From Chlorophyllum brunneum (taxonomy: Eukaryota > Basidiomycota > Agaricomycetes > Agaricales > Agaricaceae): a DNA stretch of 64,000 nt. The DNA is taken from contig OY756151.1 in assembly GCA_963576785.1 (NCBI GenBank), forward strand, positions 1,550,001 through 1,614,000, read 5' to 3'. Shown piece after piece: positions 10,616-21,525 of the stretch; within the stretch, counting starts at the first letter, position 1; each line of letters begins with the position of its first letter. A program made the position numbers and the translations under genes. The notes under the pieces were generated by a model. It ran no database searches. It saw nothing but the letters and a program-made list of their open reading frames with translations, and had not been told where the DNA came from.

Positions 10616-13600
10616 TCAAACAGAACTTCCCTTCAAACTCTCCTCAACAGTCCCACTACCACCTTTAACAACCTCAACACTCTCAACCATTCCCAATCCA
10701 CATTCCTCCAATCGTCCAAGTACACCTCCATACACCTCCCTCTCACCAGGTCCACTAACACCCCTCTTCCTCACCTTCCCATCCAAAACATCCAAAGCCG
10801 CAAACGCAATCGGAAGTCCAACAGTTTTCGCCATAGCAGATCCCGATTCATCTCCATACGTAACCAAACTTGATCTATAGACTTCTTGTGGAGTGTCGTT
10901 CGGAGTGCGAACAATGACTTCATGTGAGAGCACGACCATATCCTTTTCCATAGGCGCATAACGAAGTTTATACGCCAAAATCATAGCGAATAGCTCTAGT
11001 GGCGTATGCGCTGCCATCGGAATAGGAACACCAGACAACACAGCTTTCATTGTTCCATTAGCAGACCACAAACCCAACCACTCAAGCGCTCCCAAGGTTT
11101 CACCAAACGCGGTCTTTCCAGAAACGTTGACGGTTTGATCCCAAGGCACAGTATCACGCATGATGGTTTCCAAGCTCCTGTCATTCATATCCACATCAAA
11201 CCCACATGAGGATTTAAGTTTGATTGAAAGCGCTTGAGCAAGGAAAGCGCCCCAGGAGGTGATGGTGATCTTCTGATTGTCTTCGAGGAGCCCGAGGTCT
11301 TTGAATGATTGCATGAGCATACAGAACCCTGGATAACTATATCCCGTAGATAAAGAAAATGTTTTGTTTGAGGTAAGTCCATACTCTGATCGGAAAAAAA
11401 GAAAACCCACCGAAGTGTACCGCGCACCAAAGTCCTCAACGAACTATCACCTTTCAACCCGTACGTCTCGCGATAAGGCAAACTATCTCTGTTTGGCATT
11501 CCCTCCAACTCAACACCTTGCATAAGTGGGATTGGTAGACGTGGGAACCCGGAACGGAGTAAATCCTCTCCAAGGAGACGAACGACCTGAAATAAAAGTT
11601 AAAAAAAGTCAACTCCGCAATTCACCATGTCGATGAACAAAATAGATAAAAACTCACTCTCCCGTTCAAAAGATACCTCACACCTTGATTGGCAGCACGT
11701 AACACACCAACGGGGCTCCAACTAAATTTGTACTTGAGCGGTACAGCTTTTCCAGTACTACCATCGAAAATAGAGTCGGGAGCGGGAAGACCACCACAAA
11801 AGGAAGTGAAGGAAACCACTTGTTTTCCTTTTGATTTCAGGTCGTTAACGAGAGAGATGGCGGAACAATGATCAATCCCGGGATCGAGTCCAATCTCATT
11901 GAGTAACAGAACATCGGCTGCAAGCGCTCTGAAACCGCTCACATGAGGTTCGTAAGGTACACCAGGTTTGGGAAGTACATACCGATCATGAAGGCTCCGC
12001 ATGCCTTCGGAGATGTAAGACGCCGTAACTAGATGTTTTCCACTTGCAATACACACATCTGCGATGTCCACATGGAATGCTGCGGGTAACAAACTAATGG
12101 GCGCTCGACAATTCAGAACCAGCTTTGTCGAGACGAGGTTTGAACTCACCTAATCACAACATCAGCATCTTTCACCAAATGCTCATATGTCTCTTCATTC
12201 GTAACATCTACGATACGATATTTGATATTATTGTGTTCTTGTCCATGGCGTATTGCAAGTTGCTGAGCCTCGCCAAGTAAATTCGTAGCTATCCTGGGGT
12301 TAATTCACAATCACGGAAGATAGACAACTCCGCTCACCAATGACAAGTTCCACATCACCGCGTTTCGCAATCTCCCGAACCGCCGGCCCAGCAACCATTC
12401 CACTCCCAAACATCAATACCTTTTTCTTCTTCATCCCTTGAATCTTAGTTCCACCCGTACCGCCAACTTGAACCGAAGCACTAGTCTGCAACCCCTTGAC
12501 GCCTCTCTGCCCTTCATGCCACTTATCCACAGACGACTGCAACCACTGATGTTTCTTTCTCAACTTTCCACTAGACACCATCGTCGCTCTGTCAAGCGCC
12601 TCGACATATTTCGAATCGTCACCTCGACCACCTTTCCACTCATTACTCTTACCATTCTTATTCACAAGGTTGATGAGAGAACGAAGATATGGGTAAAACT
12701 CTTTTGAGAAATGGTTGGACGCATCCAATGGGAGTGCAGTTGGAAGGATGTCGACTGACATCATCGTCACATCTCCGCCCGTGCCAGAAACTGCGAATTT
12801 GTAGGTTGGCTCAGAGAGTGTTGTTGAGCGTTCGAGGAACTCGAGACCTCCCTGTAAAGGTGCTGCGTTAGAAGGTTATGATACAGAGCGAGGGCTCCTT
12901 ACTTCGATATCACAGCTAATATCACCAATGCATTTGCCTCTCGTTGGTGCACCGGAAAGGTTCAGCGATTGCGCTTTCGTGATGGCACTCGATAGTTGTT
13001 GGTTCGACAGGAGACGAGGGAAGCCAGATGACCAGCCAGTGCCATTGATGAGGAGGGTTACATAGGGCATGATCTATATTCTGAATGTGAGAGATGGGTA
13101 AATTACAGGTGAATAGAGATACGCACACGTTCGCCAAAGACGCTCTCCCATTCGCTAGGATTCGCGTAATAATCCTGACGATTGAATGCTTTCCCGTCTT
13201 TCCTCACAAAGTAGTCTTCGGGCTTTGCATGCACCAAGTATATCTGATCCATCACTCAGCTTCGGAGATGAATAGTAGTAATCGGATGATACTTGCCTTG
13301 GTGCTATCATAATCTAAGGAGGCAATGTTAACAGGAGCACGAAATTGAGAAAACGCAAGCACTAACCTTCCGAGCGAACGAGCTGTTCAAGTTCGCCAAC
13401 ACCAATCTTCTTCAGCGGTAGCTCATCGAGCATAGACAGACTCCCACGAGCGACATTACCCGTCCTAAGAATAGCAAACCGTCAGAGCGAATCCGTGCAA
13501 TCAATCAAAATATTACGCACCCAGTGACACAAATCACCACAGGACCAAGGGCCCTGGGAGTACCCTGTGTCGAAATCCATAGTCCAACCTCACGCAACGA

Positions 13601-14537
13601 AGCACGTAGGCGTTCGAGGGAAGGGAGAGTATGAGGTCGAGGAGTGTACTGTCGGAAGAAACTGGGTCAGCACGTGTCTAGGGTTAGGAGATACTCAAGA
13701 ATGAGGTTAGGGTTTAGACAATGAACGCCGACGGTTGTCCAATGGGATCCGGCCTTGGTGTCAAGGGAGTAGAGGCCCTGTGGAAGTAGGAAACGAACAG
13801 GCGAGTGGTGGGAAGACTTACAAGGAAGGGCGATGCGATCCCGAGTTCAAGGTGCGCATGAGCCATAGCCGACAAGGACTCAAGCACACCGGCGACTAGG
13901 GTCGACATACGTCAGTAATAACCCCTGAGTTTGTGCGGTGTTAACGAACCTCCTGCGAACCATCCAAATCCTACAGTCCTCTTGCCTTCGTCGTTTGTTA
14001 AAAGCTCATAATCAATCAATCGTGGCCACAATTCCAAAGTCTTTTCGAATTCGGGGGCGGCTGACCCTAGGACTCCGTCTGTTGGAGCAACGAATTGAGA
14101 TAGTAGACCAGTGTTGTATGTTTGCCCTTTGGCAGTGTGTGAGAACATGACGTGGGTGCGGGGAATGAATTCCCCATTGGCAGTGGACAAACGAACGGGA
14201 GAACGTTGTCGTGCCAGTGCGTCCATTGGAGTCTCCTTAATGCCTAACACTATGTGTGCATGGTCAAATGAAGCGCTTATTTTTGCGCCAGCCTACAGAA
14301 AACCATGGTCAATGACGACGACGACCGGAATAGGAATCCCATCCATACCTTCTCATACTCGCGAGCTGTGAATACACGTCGCTCACAAGGTTCAATAAGG
14401 ACCTCGACGCCGTCTTTCTCAACGAGTGCGTTGACAGCGTCGGGTGTAAGAGGAGCGCGACGTTCCCAGATTCGTGCAGGATCCTCGCGGCGCATGCCAA
14501 GTGTCAATTTCTGTAAAGCTCTCCTGGAAGGCTTCAT
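10616..14537 (-). CDS. Bifunctional lysine-ketoglutarate reductase / saccharopine dehydrogenase (AASS-like)
   Basis: A many-exon gene carrying both enzymes of the saccharopine route. The N-terminal reductase half shows REDPARIWERRAPLTP, HIVLGIKE, FSHTAKGQTYN, RLIDYELL and the glycine-rich VTGTGNVARG. A linker follows with SVDILPTALPLDAS. The dehydrogenase half shows KVLMFGSGMVAGP (Rossmann fold), VISLLPAAFH, VTASYISEGM, NEIGLDPGIDH, SFCGGLPAPD and YKFSWSPVGVL. The first exons are 14349-14537, 13950-14292 and 13822-13895, joined in frame by GT-AG introns; the last exon ends at the stop 10616-10618. No stop or frameshift was found. In animals and plants this fused enzyme degrades lysine in mitochondria; fungi usually make lysine with separate Lys1 and Lys9. 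The architecture therefore points to catabolism, though direction of flux is inferred. I could not see a clear mitochondrial presequence. Confidence 0.9.
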
Positions 14538-14928
14538 GGCGAACTCGAGATAGTGATGAGTGTGGAGTTGAAAGCCAGGGACAGGCGCTAGCCATTTAAA
14601 CTGGGGCGGGTGAGATCCGAGCCGCGTGACGGCGAAGACACCTTCTCAATCGCTGACCTGGGTTACCGCGATAAATGACTCTCCTCGTTATTCCCGTCCT
14701 CGGCAACAATCCCATTCAGATCTACATTAATGCGAAACTGAAGTGCAGGTGGTTCAGACAATATACAAGTTTAGATAGGTACCAAGAAGGTGGAGCGGGA
14801 GACGGCAGCGGGAGCCAAGCACTCCTTCCTTTAGGGGCTGTCGGAGCTTGTAGACAAACAGCGCTAAACACTACGTCATTGTCAGTTCGATTAGCAGCAT
14901 ACTTTGGACATAGACGCTGGCCATTTAG

Positions 14929-14997
14929 CAAGTGTGGTGTAACGGCTAACGTCATGGCCTTTCACGCGGTAGCTCGGGTTCGATTCCCCATACTCGA
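14929..14997 (+). tRNA. tRNA-Glu(UUC)-like sequence, probably a pseudo-tRNA
   Basis: The segment resembles a eukaryotic tRNA-Glu. It has an A-box-like TGGTGTAACGGCTAA, an anticodon loop CTTTCAC with anticodon TTC at 14961-14963, and a perfect B box GGTTCGATTCC. The ends can pair (CAAGTGT with ATACTCG) with one mismatch and one wobble. The anticodon stem has a G-G mismatch, the T stem has a C-C mismatch, the D stem is weak, and the joint before the D stem seems one base short. Both pol III promoter boxes are therefore preserved while the fold is poor. It may be a decayed tRNA gene or the head of a tRNA-derived SINE. It lies between two divergent protein genes. Confidence 0.5.
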
Positions 14998-15048
14998 AAT
15001 TAGTTTCACGATTTATTGACGCACGTGTACTTGCTTCTCTCCCTCATC

Positions 15049-16035
15049 ATGAACACTGCTCTCAGCGTCTTCCCAGCCGAAGTCTGGTTGAGGATCATTC
15101 GTCTAGCTTGCACAGACACTAGCCTCACCTCTCGCACTCTTTCTCTCGTCTCTCGTGATATCTATGAACTCTCCAATCCCTATCGCCTACAATCTGTCGC
15201 TCTTGTCGGTGTCCACAGGATTTTTGGTTTCTATAAGGCTTTGACTTCGACTACTTTCAAGTCTCGTTCAGTGGTGCATTTATATATTGGATGCCCCAAT
15301 TTGAGACTTGAACAAGAGAAACTCGACAATGCTGAAGTCCTTGCTATCGCTCAAGATCTAATTTCCAGCGCTAATCCAATGACACTTGACGTCATAACCG
15401 AATCCCTACTTGGCTTATGTATCCAACGCATCCTATCCCTCGTCGCAGAAACACTGAAAACCTTGCATCTCCATTTCGTTGGATTCGTATCCATCGATCT
15501 CCTTCCAGACTGTCTTCCCCACCTCAAATCCCTCGTCCTATACGGCGCTTTCGCCCCATATCAAATCAGACGAAAATCTCCCCTTCTTCTCCCATCCTTA
15601 ACCAACCTACGAATCGGTCATCACAATTCCATCCCAAGTCGAATCATACTCAAACTCAGTATCCTTTTTCCCTCTCTCATTCATCTGACTCTCGTACAAC
15701 CCATGATCTCCACAATACACTTTAATGATTCCTTGCACATGATCAAGAAACTGGATACCATTTGGCCGGAGAAGAGAAGCAGAGCACAAGAAGAAGAAGA
15801 AGGAGAAGAAATAATACCTACTAGGAAATTGGTGTTCGAAGTTTGTACAGTGGAGCGGTTGACTGGAAATGCGAGTGATTGGTATGAGCAGTTATTGATG
15901 GCTGCTGCAACCACACTTCGAGTCGAAATCATTCAGAAAGAATCAGGATGGATAGATCTACAACAAGCGGAGACGAAATGGGTGATGGAAACTCGAAAGT
16001 ATGTCGAGGAAGAATGGGTTCTGGAATCTCTGTGA
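15049..16035 (+). CDS. F-box-like protein
   Basis: A single-exon frame of 328 codons from ATG 15049; an in-frame TTG upstream is not needed. The N-terminus reads FPAEVWLRIIRLAC, then LVSRDIYELSNPYRL, the usual shape of the F-box-like domain of mushroom proteins (LP.E...I......L....LVS..W). The rest has leucine-rich stretches in an irregular repeat (LKSLVLYG, LTNLRIGHH, LIHLTLVQP), typical of a leucine-rich substrate-binding region, and a short acidic/basic run near residues 245-255. F-box proteins link Skp1-cullin ubiquitin ligases to targets; agaricomycetes carry hundreds of such genes, mostly unstudied. No target can be inferred. No damage is seen. Confidence 0.75.
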   Translation: MNTALSVFPAEVWLRIIRLACTDTSLTSRTLSLVSRDIYELSNPYRLQSVALVGVHRIFGFYKALTSTTFKSRSVVHLYIGCPNLRLEQEKLDNAEVLAIAQDLISSANPMTLDVITESLLGLCIQRILSLVAETLKTLHLHFVGFVSIDLLPDCLPHLKSLVLYGAFAPYQIRRKSPLLLPSLTNLRIGHHNSIPSRIILKLSILFPSLIHLTLVQPMISTIHFNDSLHMIKKLDTIWPEKRSRAQEEEEGEEIIPTRKLVFEVCTVERLTGNASDWYEQLLMAAATTLRVEIIQKESGWIDLQQAETKWVMETRKYVEEEWVLESL

Positions 16036-16152
16036 GAAACACAAGTATGTCATTCTCCACCTATTCTCCGACGATCGCTATTCCTCTTAACTCAACTTCT
16101 CCAGTAATACCTCAAGGTCCAGAAGCAATTCGTAAGAGTAGTTTTTGAAATC

Positions 16153-16243
16153 CACGTTTTCGAAAGCGCATGGACAAGCGCAATGCTCTCTATAACATTA
16201 CACTATATAATCACTAATCAATATTCCCAAACTCAGACGACAA
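16153..16243 (+). repeat. Direct repeat, copy A
   Basis: About 91 bases just downstream of the F-box gene that recur at 17766-17857 in the same orientation with roughly nine in ten bases equal (shared blocks include CGAAAGCGC, TGGACAAGCG and AATCAATATTCCCAAACTCAG). The two copies bracket the MITE and the EthD-like gene. Confidence 0.75.
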
Positions 16244-16257
16244 CCAAGCGCGAGGCA

Positions 16258-16265
16258 CTTTAAAC
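16258..16265. repeat. Left target-site duplication of the MITE (degraded)
   Basis: The bases CTTTAAAC directly precede the CAGTG end of the element. The bases after its other end are CCGTAAAC; six of eight agree, as expected for an aged 8-bp hAT duplication. Confidence 0.5.
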
Positions 16266-16785
16266 CAGTGATGGGCGGTTACTAACTGGTACGGTTATGG
16301 GTTACGGTTATAGTTAGTGATGGGTTATAACTTTGATGTAACCATAACTTTCCTATCATGGGTTGGGCAGCCTGATAGCGCGGGCAGATACATATATCTT
16401 CACCCAATAGAATATAGTGCTTCAACAAGGCTATTCTAGTTTGCACAGATGGATTGTGCAGCTGGGAAGCCTGGTATTTCTTGATTTCTACTTTCCACGG
16501 AACTTTTTGATTTGTCATCAAATTACTGGACCTCTCTGTACAATTGGTTTGTAACACTGACCTTCGAAGATGAGCTGGAGGCCGAAATGTATACCGATGG
16601 GATTGATGATGAGTATGATGGTTCTACCTGTGTAATTCTAATGCCCTAGTCCCTCATATATCAAATCGATAATGTCAGTGATCCAGCTCCTAGTCGGCTT
16701 GGTTATAGTTAACTGTAACCGTAACCGATAACCGGGTTAACCATTACTATAACCAAGTCATGTAACTAGTTACTAACCCACACTG
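16266..16785. mobile_element. hAT-like MITE, about 520 bp
   Basis: The left end reads CAGTGATGGGCGGTTACTAA and the right end, read from the other strand, CAGTGTGGGTTAGTAAC. CAGTG-type termini and 8-bp target duplications are typical of hAT transposons. Both arms are rich in a GGTTA/TAACC motif (for example GGTTACGGTTATAG on the left, TAACCGTAACC on the right), so the whole could fold into a long imperfect hairpin. There is no transposase reading frame, so it would have been moved by an autonomous relative elsewhere. Confidence 0.7.
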
Positions 16786-16793
16786 CCGTAAAC
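16786..16793. repeat. Right target-site duplication of the MITE (degraded)
   Basis: CCGTAAAC follows the right CAGTG terminus. It matches the left flank CTTTAAAC at six of eight positions. Confidence 0.5.
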
Positions 16794-16832
16794 GGCAAAA
16801 AGCTAATAACCTACATTAAATGAATGAAAATT

Positions 16833-17585
16833 TCAAGAAGTTGGCTCAAAATTACGATAAAGCTCAAAATCCCTCATGACCCCCCCTTTGGCACTCCCAA
16901 TGACCTTCTTAGACCATGGCGTTTCAAGCGCCGCAATGAACTCCTTCGTATCTCTATACCCACCATTCTCCCAATCATGCATAACAAGATAATCCCATCC
17001 TTCACTTTCAGGACCTTTCCCATCTGCAAGATCAACACTTTCAATCAATCTAAATCGTCTCCCTCTCAACCAACCAGGTACTTTGGAAAGTTCGTCTATA
17101 TGTTCTTCATCATACCATTTATGGAAATCCGAATCGAGTTCTTTCGAAATTGACCAGAGGACGACTAGGGTGTATTTTCCAGGTAAGGCACCTTCCGGTA
17201 GGGGACCCTTTTTGACGGATTGAGCGATGAGAGAATAGGTGCGACGTTGGACGACAGGAAGACGTGGGATGATAGTTTTTTCATTCTCGGAAGCCGTATC
17301 GTACAATTTGAGGTATGCAGGGCTTTTCAGAACATCAGGTGTGGCCAAGTCGTAGACAGAAAGCCAGTCTGGTTTTTCTCCATCGACTGCTTTGTATCTG
17401 GTTGCGGAAGTAACGCCAGGTACCGCCAATCTAGCAGGTGCGTGTTCACCGTCATACCAATCTGTCATAGTCTGTTAATCACCCTTGAGAGGCTTTGTTT
17501 TTTTTTTACCGTTGAACTCTTCGGTGGGGACGTTAGGCTCGCATTGGCCAAGTACGAAAAGGAGACCTTGGGGTGTGGTGGACAT
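16833..17585 (-). CDS. EthD-like dimeric alpha-beta barrel protein
   Basis: Two exons, 17510-17585 and 16833-17461, joined by a 48-base GT-AG intron, give 234 residues. The start ATG (17585) opens with STTPQGLLFVLGQCEPN, a first beta strand. The protein holds two half-copies of the same motif: WYDGEHAPARLAVPGV followed by a variable strand, and later FHKWYDEEHIDELSKVPGWL. Each is the characteristic W-Y-x-E-H region of EthD/dimeric alpha-beta barrel proteins, so one polypeptide supplies both halves of a barrel. Members are small cofactor-free or haem-associated proteins of uncertain function in fungi, sometimes next to catabolic genes. No signal peptide. The gene is flanked by a MITE and a direct repeat but looks intact. 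Confidence 0.8.
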
Positions 17586-18204
17586 TCTCGTTACTGTTCT
17601 CACGGGCTGTCTCCGCAAGCTAGTTTTATATCATGATTTGCGTTCACACAACGTCATAGTTCCACTGGTTGATTGGCCAATGAGAACAGATCTATTCACA
17701 TCGATATCATCGGTGTTTCTCTTGTACCGGATTGGACACAGTCAGCCACTTCCCAGTAGCAAATTCACGTTCTCGAAAGCGCGTGGACAAGCGTAATACT
17801 CTCGATAGCACTGCAACTATATAATAACTAATCAATATTCCCAAACTCAGAGGACAAAAAAGTCTATTTGGATATCACCCACGAACGAAAGCGGTGATGT
17901 AGGGAATCGCAAGCCATCCCTCCACACTGCCGACAACACTCATTCGTTCGCCAGTCCACAAAATTCGCGAAGCATTACTTCAATCTCCCCTCAACCTTCT
18001 TAAAATGGGTTACTTCCGGATACACGCGCCTTTGACTATGGATTACCTTCTTTTGGATATGTGCCAGGCCAGATTATAAACTCAAGCATCGAGCTCAGGC
18101 TAGAGAAAATGATAACTCTCAGAGCAAAGGCTTCTCATAATCACCGTCAGGCATAAACCTACCACCAACAACCCTTCCTCCTCCTTCACCGTTGACGTGG
18201 CACA
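17586..18204. other. Intergenic with the second direct-repeat copy
   Basis: It holds repeat copy B at 17766-17857 and presumably the divergent promoters of the EthD-like gene and the BTB gene. No gene is seen. Confidence 0.5.
17766..17857 (+). repeat. Direct repeat, copy B
   Basis: Closely similar to 16153-16243 in the same orientation. It contains the same CGAAAGCGC and AATCAATATTCCCAAACTCAG blocks, with a few substitutions and short indels. Confidence 0.75.
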
Positions 18205-19203
18205 ATGTCCCTCACCATACCCCGGCAGCTCACCACACCAGGCAATACGGAATGGCACCCCTTATTCCCGTCAAATGACACGGACATAACTCTACGCTCA
18301 CTCGAAGGAACATTATATAGTGTTCATTCCTCTATCCTCTGTGCGACTTGTGGATTTTTCGTCACAATGTTCACCCTTCCTCAACCGGCCCCGAAGAAAT
18401 TATCATATCCCGAAACGACCCGTGAACCATTAGACGTGTACGAATCCGATACTACTCTTCCTCTCTTCCTCTCTCTCCTCATCGGTGTATCAATTCCACG
18501 ATGGGTAAACCTGGATCAAGCAGAGAACATGCTCACTGTAGCAGAAAAATGGGACGCAAGTGAAATAATGGAAAAAATCCGTCCAACAATCTTCGTTCGC
18601 CGTTTTTGTAAGGACGATCCACTTCGACTTTATGCCATCGCACGACATTTTGATTGGCATCAAGAGGCTCGAGAAATGATATCACATACATTCTCCCTTG
18701 ACTTGCGCAATCCATCGTATCGTGATACATTGGCAAGGATAGGCTCAAAATATCTTGTACCGTTGTTGGATTTACATCAGAGGAGGAAGAAGGGTTTTAG
18801 AGATCTGTTGGATAGTCCACAAAGGTTTACTGCAGGAAATAGGTGAGTGCGAGTTCGAACATTCCAAGCACAGAATTTCGAGTTTTTTTTCTGATTATGC
18901 AATTTGGATCTCATTCGCAGTGACACGTCATACTGCGGTCAGTGTGGAATTGCAAAGATAGATACAACCCCATGGCACATATACAAGCAGGTGGTCTTAC
19001 TAGAATTCGACAGGCGACCTCTTGGTGACACGATTGGACTTACGTGCGGTGGATTATCCGATTGTGCTGAGGCACGAACATGTTGGGAGGCTAGGTGTAA
19101 GGAGAAAAGTTGTAGCGGACTTTGTTATGATAGATGTGCTACATTGACGCAAATAAGGACTTGTATCGTCCTTCTTCCGACGACATGGGAGGAAGATGAT
19201 TGA
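18205..19203 (+). CDS. BTB/POZ-domain protein with cysteine-rich tail
   Basis: Two exons, 18205-18842 and 18921-19203, joined in frame by a 78-base GT-AG intron, give 306 residues. Residues 25-130 match a BTB fold of the mushroom type: DITLRSLEGTLYSVHSSIL, then FFVTMFTLPQP, a short strand, and LFLSLLIGVSIPRW followed by a helix (LDQAENMLTVAEKWD) and LRLYAIARHFDW. The C-terminal 90 residues, mostly in exon 2, are cysteine-rich (SYCGQCGIA, then TCGGLSDCAEARTCWEARC and CSGLCYDRC) and may bind metal or be cross-linked. BTB domains mediate dimerisation and often recruit cullin-3 ligases. This class is expanded in agaricomycetes with unknown targets. Confidence 0.8.
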
Positions 19204-19944
19204 TATTGCCTCCATGTATCTGAATACATATTGTCCGCGATTTCAGTGGCCCCATTCCATAACACCGACGGTCTTGGTACTTGACGCCCAGAACAGAGAG
19301 GATATCTTGCCAAAAATAAAATGACGAATACGTGTACACTTCGCATGGTATAATCTACTTGCCTGCGTGTGTCTAATATCAAATGATACCAGGATGTCCG
19401 AATCGGTCATGTCGGGCTCGTGGCAGTGCAAATTCTAGGTAAGGCTGTGGGTACCTTGTTTATTGTCCTTCCTGCTGTGTTCCTCCGCTCAACCCACCAA
19501 TCAGTTGTTAATTTCTCTCTTTAAACCACCGCGCTAATTTGACCTGTGTGGGAAACTTCATCGTGGAGTTCTCGGAATAGACTCATCGTAGCCAAAGCAC
19601 TACTTGCTGTATCCCTCAAGTCATTTCCTCGGAAGTTAATCCTACCGGAATCTATGTGATGTTCTGATGCGACCACCGCTTTGACCACCGCTTTGACCGG
19701 CACTGAGCCCTTTTTGTTCTCAAAGCAGCGTGTGCAATCAAAATCGTACATTTCCTATTGTCCTTTCCTGGAGGAAGCTGCGACGGGCAGTCCACATACA
19801 CATAAATTCTTGATGCAAACACACAAAAAGACCACAACTTTCATTTCGGAGCCACTCGATATTTCCTATATATACCGAGGAAACTAAAGGAATCTCCATC
19901 ATCGTTCAATTCATTCCCCTCTCTCCCCGCTCTTTCCTCTTGTG
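19204..19944. other. Intergenic, upstream region of the cupredoxin gene
   Basis: No gene is seen. Short frames on both strands lack domains. The last 80 bases contain a strong TATA box for the cupredoxin gene. Confidence 0.5.
19867..19874 (+). promoter_or_regulatory. TATA box of the cupredoxin gene
   Basis: TATATATA lies 70 bases before the ATG at 19945, followed by a pyrimidine-rich stretch that would suit a transcription start. This is a typical arrangement for a well-expressed fungal gene. Confidence 0.55.
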
Positions 19945-21317
19945 ATGTTTGGAACTCTTGCTATCATTGTCGCCGGTGTTTCTAGCGCCTACGGTGCAAC
20001 ATTCAATGTTACCGTTGGCGCAGATGGCCTCCTCGCGTATAACCCCCCGTTTATTAAAGCAGCCCCTGGAGACTGGGTCAATTTCATTTTGTGAGCACCT
20101 CGAGTTGCTTTAGCAATAGTCAACACTAACCAAAAACGAACACGCCATATAGCAACCCCAAGAACCATACAGTGACCCAATCCTCCTTTGATCAACCCTG
20201 CACGCCCCTAAGTGGAGGTCTTGACTCTGGATTGTAAGCTCATCGCCTTTCCCATACATTCCTAATTCTGAGTATCTCTTCCCCCAGCATTCCTGTTGCT
20301 GCAGGAACGACCGATCTCCCTATTTGGCGGACACAAGTTCTGGAAGCAGACACTCCTATCTGGTTTCATTGCAAACAACCCACCGGCAACCATTGCGGTC
20401 ACGGTGAGCCTTCCAGCAGTTCCAATATTGACAACTTTGACCAAACTTGCTGCAATAACAGGAATGGTATTCGCCATCAATGCTCCTGACCAGGGCGATA
20501 AAACATTTGAGGCTTTCCAAGCTAAGGCTCGTGCGACACTGGACACCGACGCCAGTGCCACAACCTCAGTGTGGTCTACGCCTTCCCCCCAACCATGGGC
20601 GACTGCCACTGCCACGGTGACGGAGGGTACGTCTGTCTGGACAACCACGTATACGAGCTACCTGGGCTCCCTTCGTGAGTATCCCTCCGTCACACTTCGT
20701 GTTTTTCTGACGGAAATTCAGCTCCTACACCCGCTCCTCAGCCAGTAGATCACAAAATCGTTGTCGGCCCCAATGGTCAACTCGTCTACAGCCCTGCAAA
20801 CATATCAGCCTCCATTGGTGATACCGTCACTTTTGAATTCCACCCTAAGAACCATACAGTTACTCAATCGAGTTTCTCCGACCCTTGTCACCCACTTGAG
20901 AAACCGACAGGCGGCGCTGGCTTCAAATCTGGATTGTGCGTTCTTCTATTTCCCACTAACCCCCATTAAACTCATTATCCAATTATTAGCCAACCAGTTA
21001 GCGCCGATGCCACTCAATTCCCCACTTTCCGCATCACCATCAACGACACCGCCCCTATCTGGGGTTACTGTGGCCAACCTGGTCATTGTGGTGCCGGCAT
21101 GGTCTTTGCTATCAACGCGGTAGAAAGTGGCCCCAACAACTTTGCCAATTTCGTTGAGCTCGCGAAACGCACTGCTGGGTCCGCAACCGGGACTACCCCG
21201 GGATCAACCCCCACGAGCACCGCTGGCTCAGGAAATAATTCGAATGCCGCCCCAATGACCAAGGGCGTTTCCTGGACGATGATTGGTCTTTTTGCCTTCA
21301 TGACCATAATGCTTTGA
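19945..21317 (+). CDS. Secreted/GPI-anchored protein with two cupredoxin domains
   Basis: Six exons (19945-20090, 20153-20233, 20288-20403, 20462-20674, 20722-20935, 20990-21317) give 365 residues with every junction in frame. A signal peptide (MFGTLAIIVAGVSSAYG) leads into cupredoxin domain 1 (NHTVTQSSF, WFHCKQ, HCGHGMVFAIN), a Thr/Ser/Pro linker, then domain 2 (NHTVTQSSF, WGYCGQPGHCGAGMVFAIN). A Ser/Thr-rich tail ends in a hydrophobic stretch (WTMIGLFAFMTIML) fitting a GPI-anchor signal. Both domains keep the His, Cys, His and Met expected to hold a type 1 copper. The two halves have closely matching intron positions, so they arose by internal duplication. Such 'extracellular serine-rich' cupredoxins sit at the fungal cell surface; their substrate is unknown. 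Confidence 0.88.
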
Positions 21318-21525
21318 GTTCCCAAAGATGGGACATAACGATCAACGCTATCTGATGGAAATATTCTTGTGGCTAGGGTACAGTCGTATTATTATTGCCT
21401 TGATACTTGACCGTTGAACGCCATGTGGCACTACCCTATTACTAGTAATCCATACCGTTTAATATTATTTTCTGTAAATGTCCTCTATTTCTGACATAGA
21501 TGTTTGTACCGTCCCCGTGCTCCCA

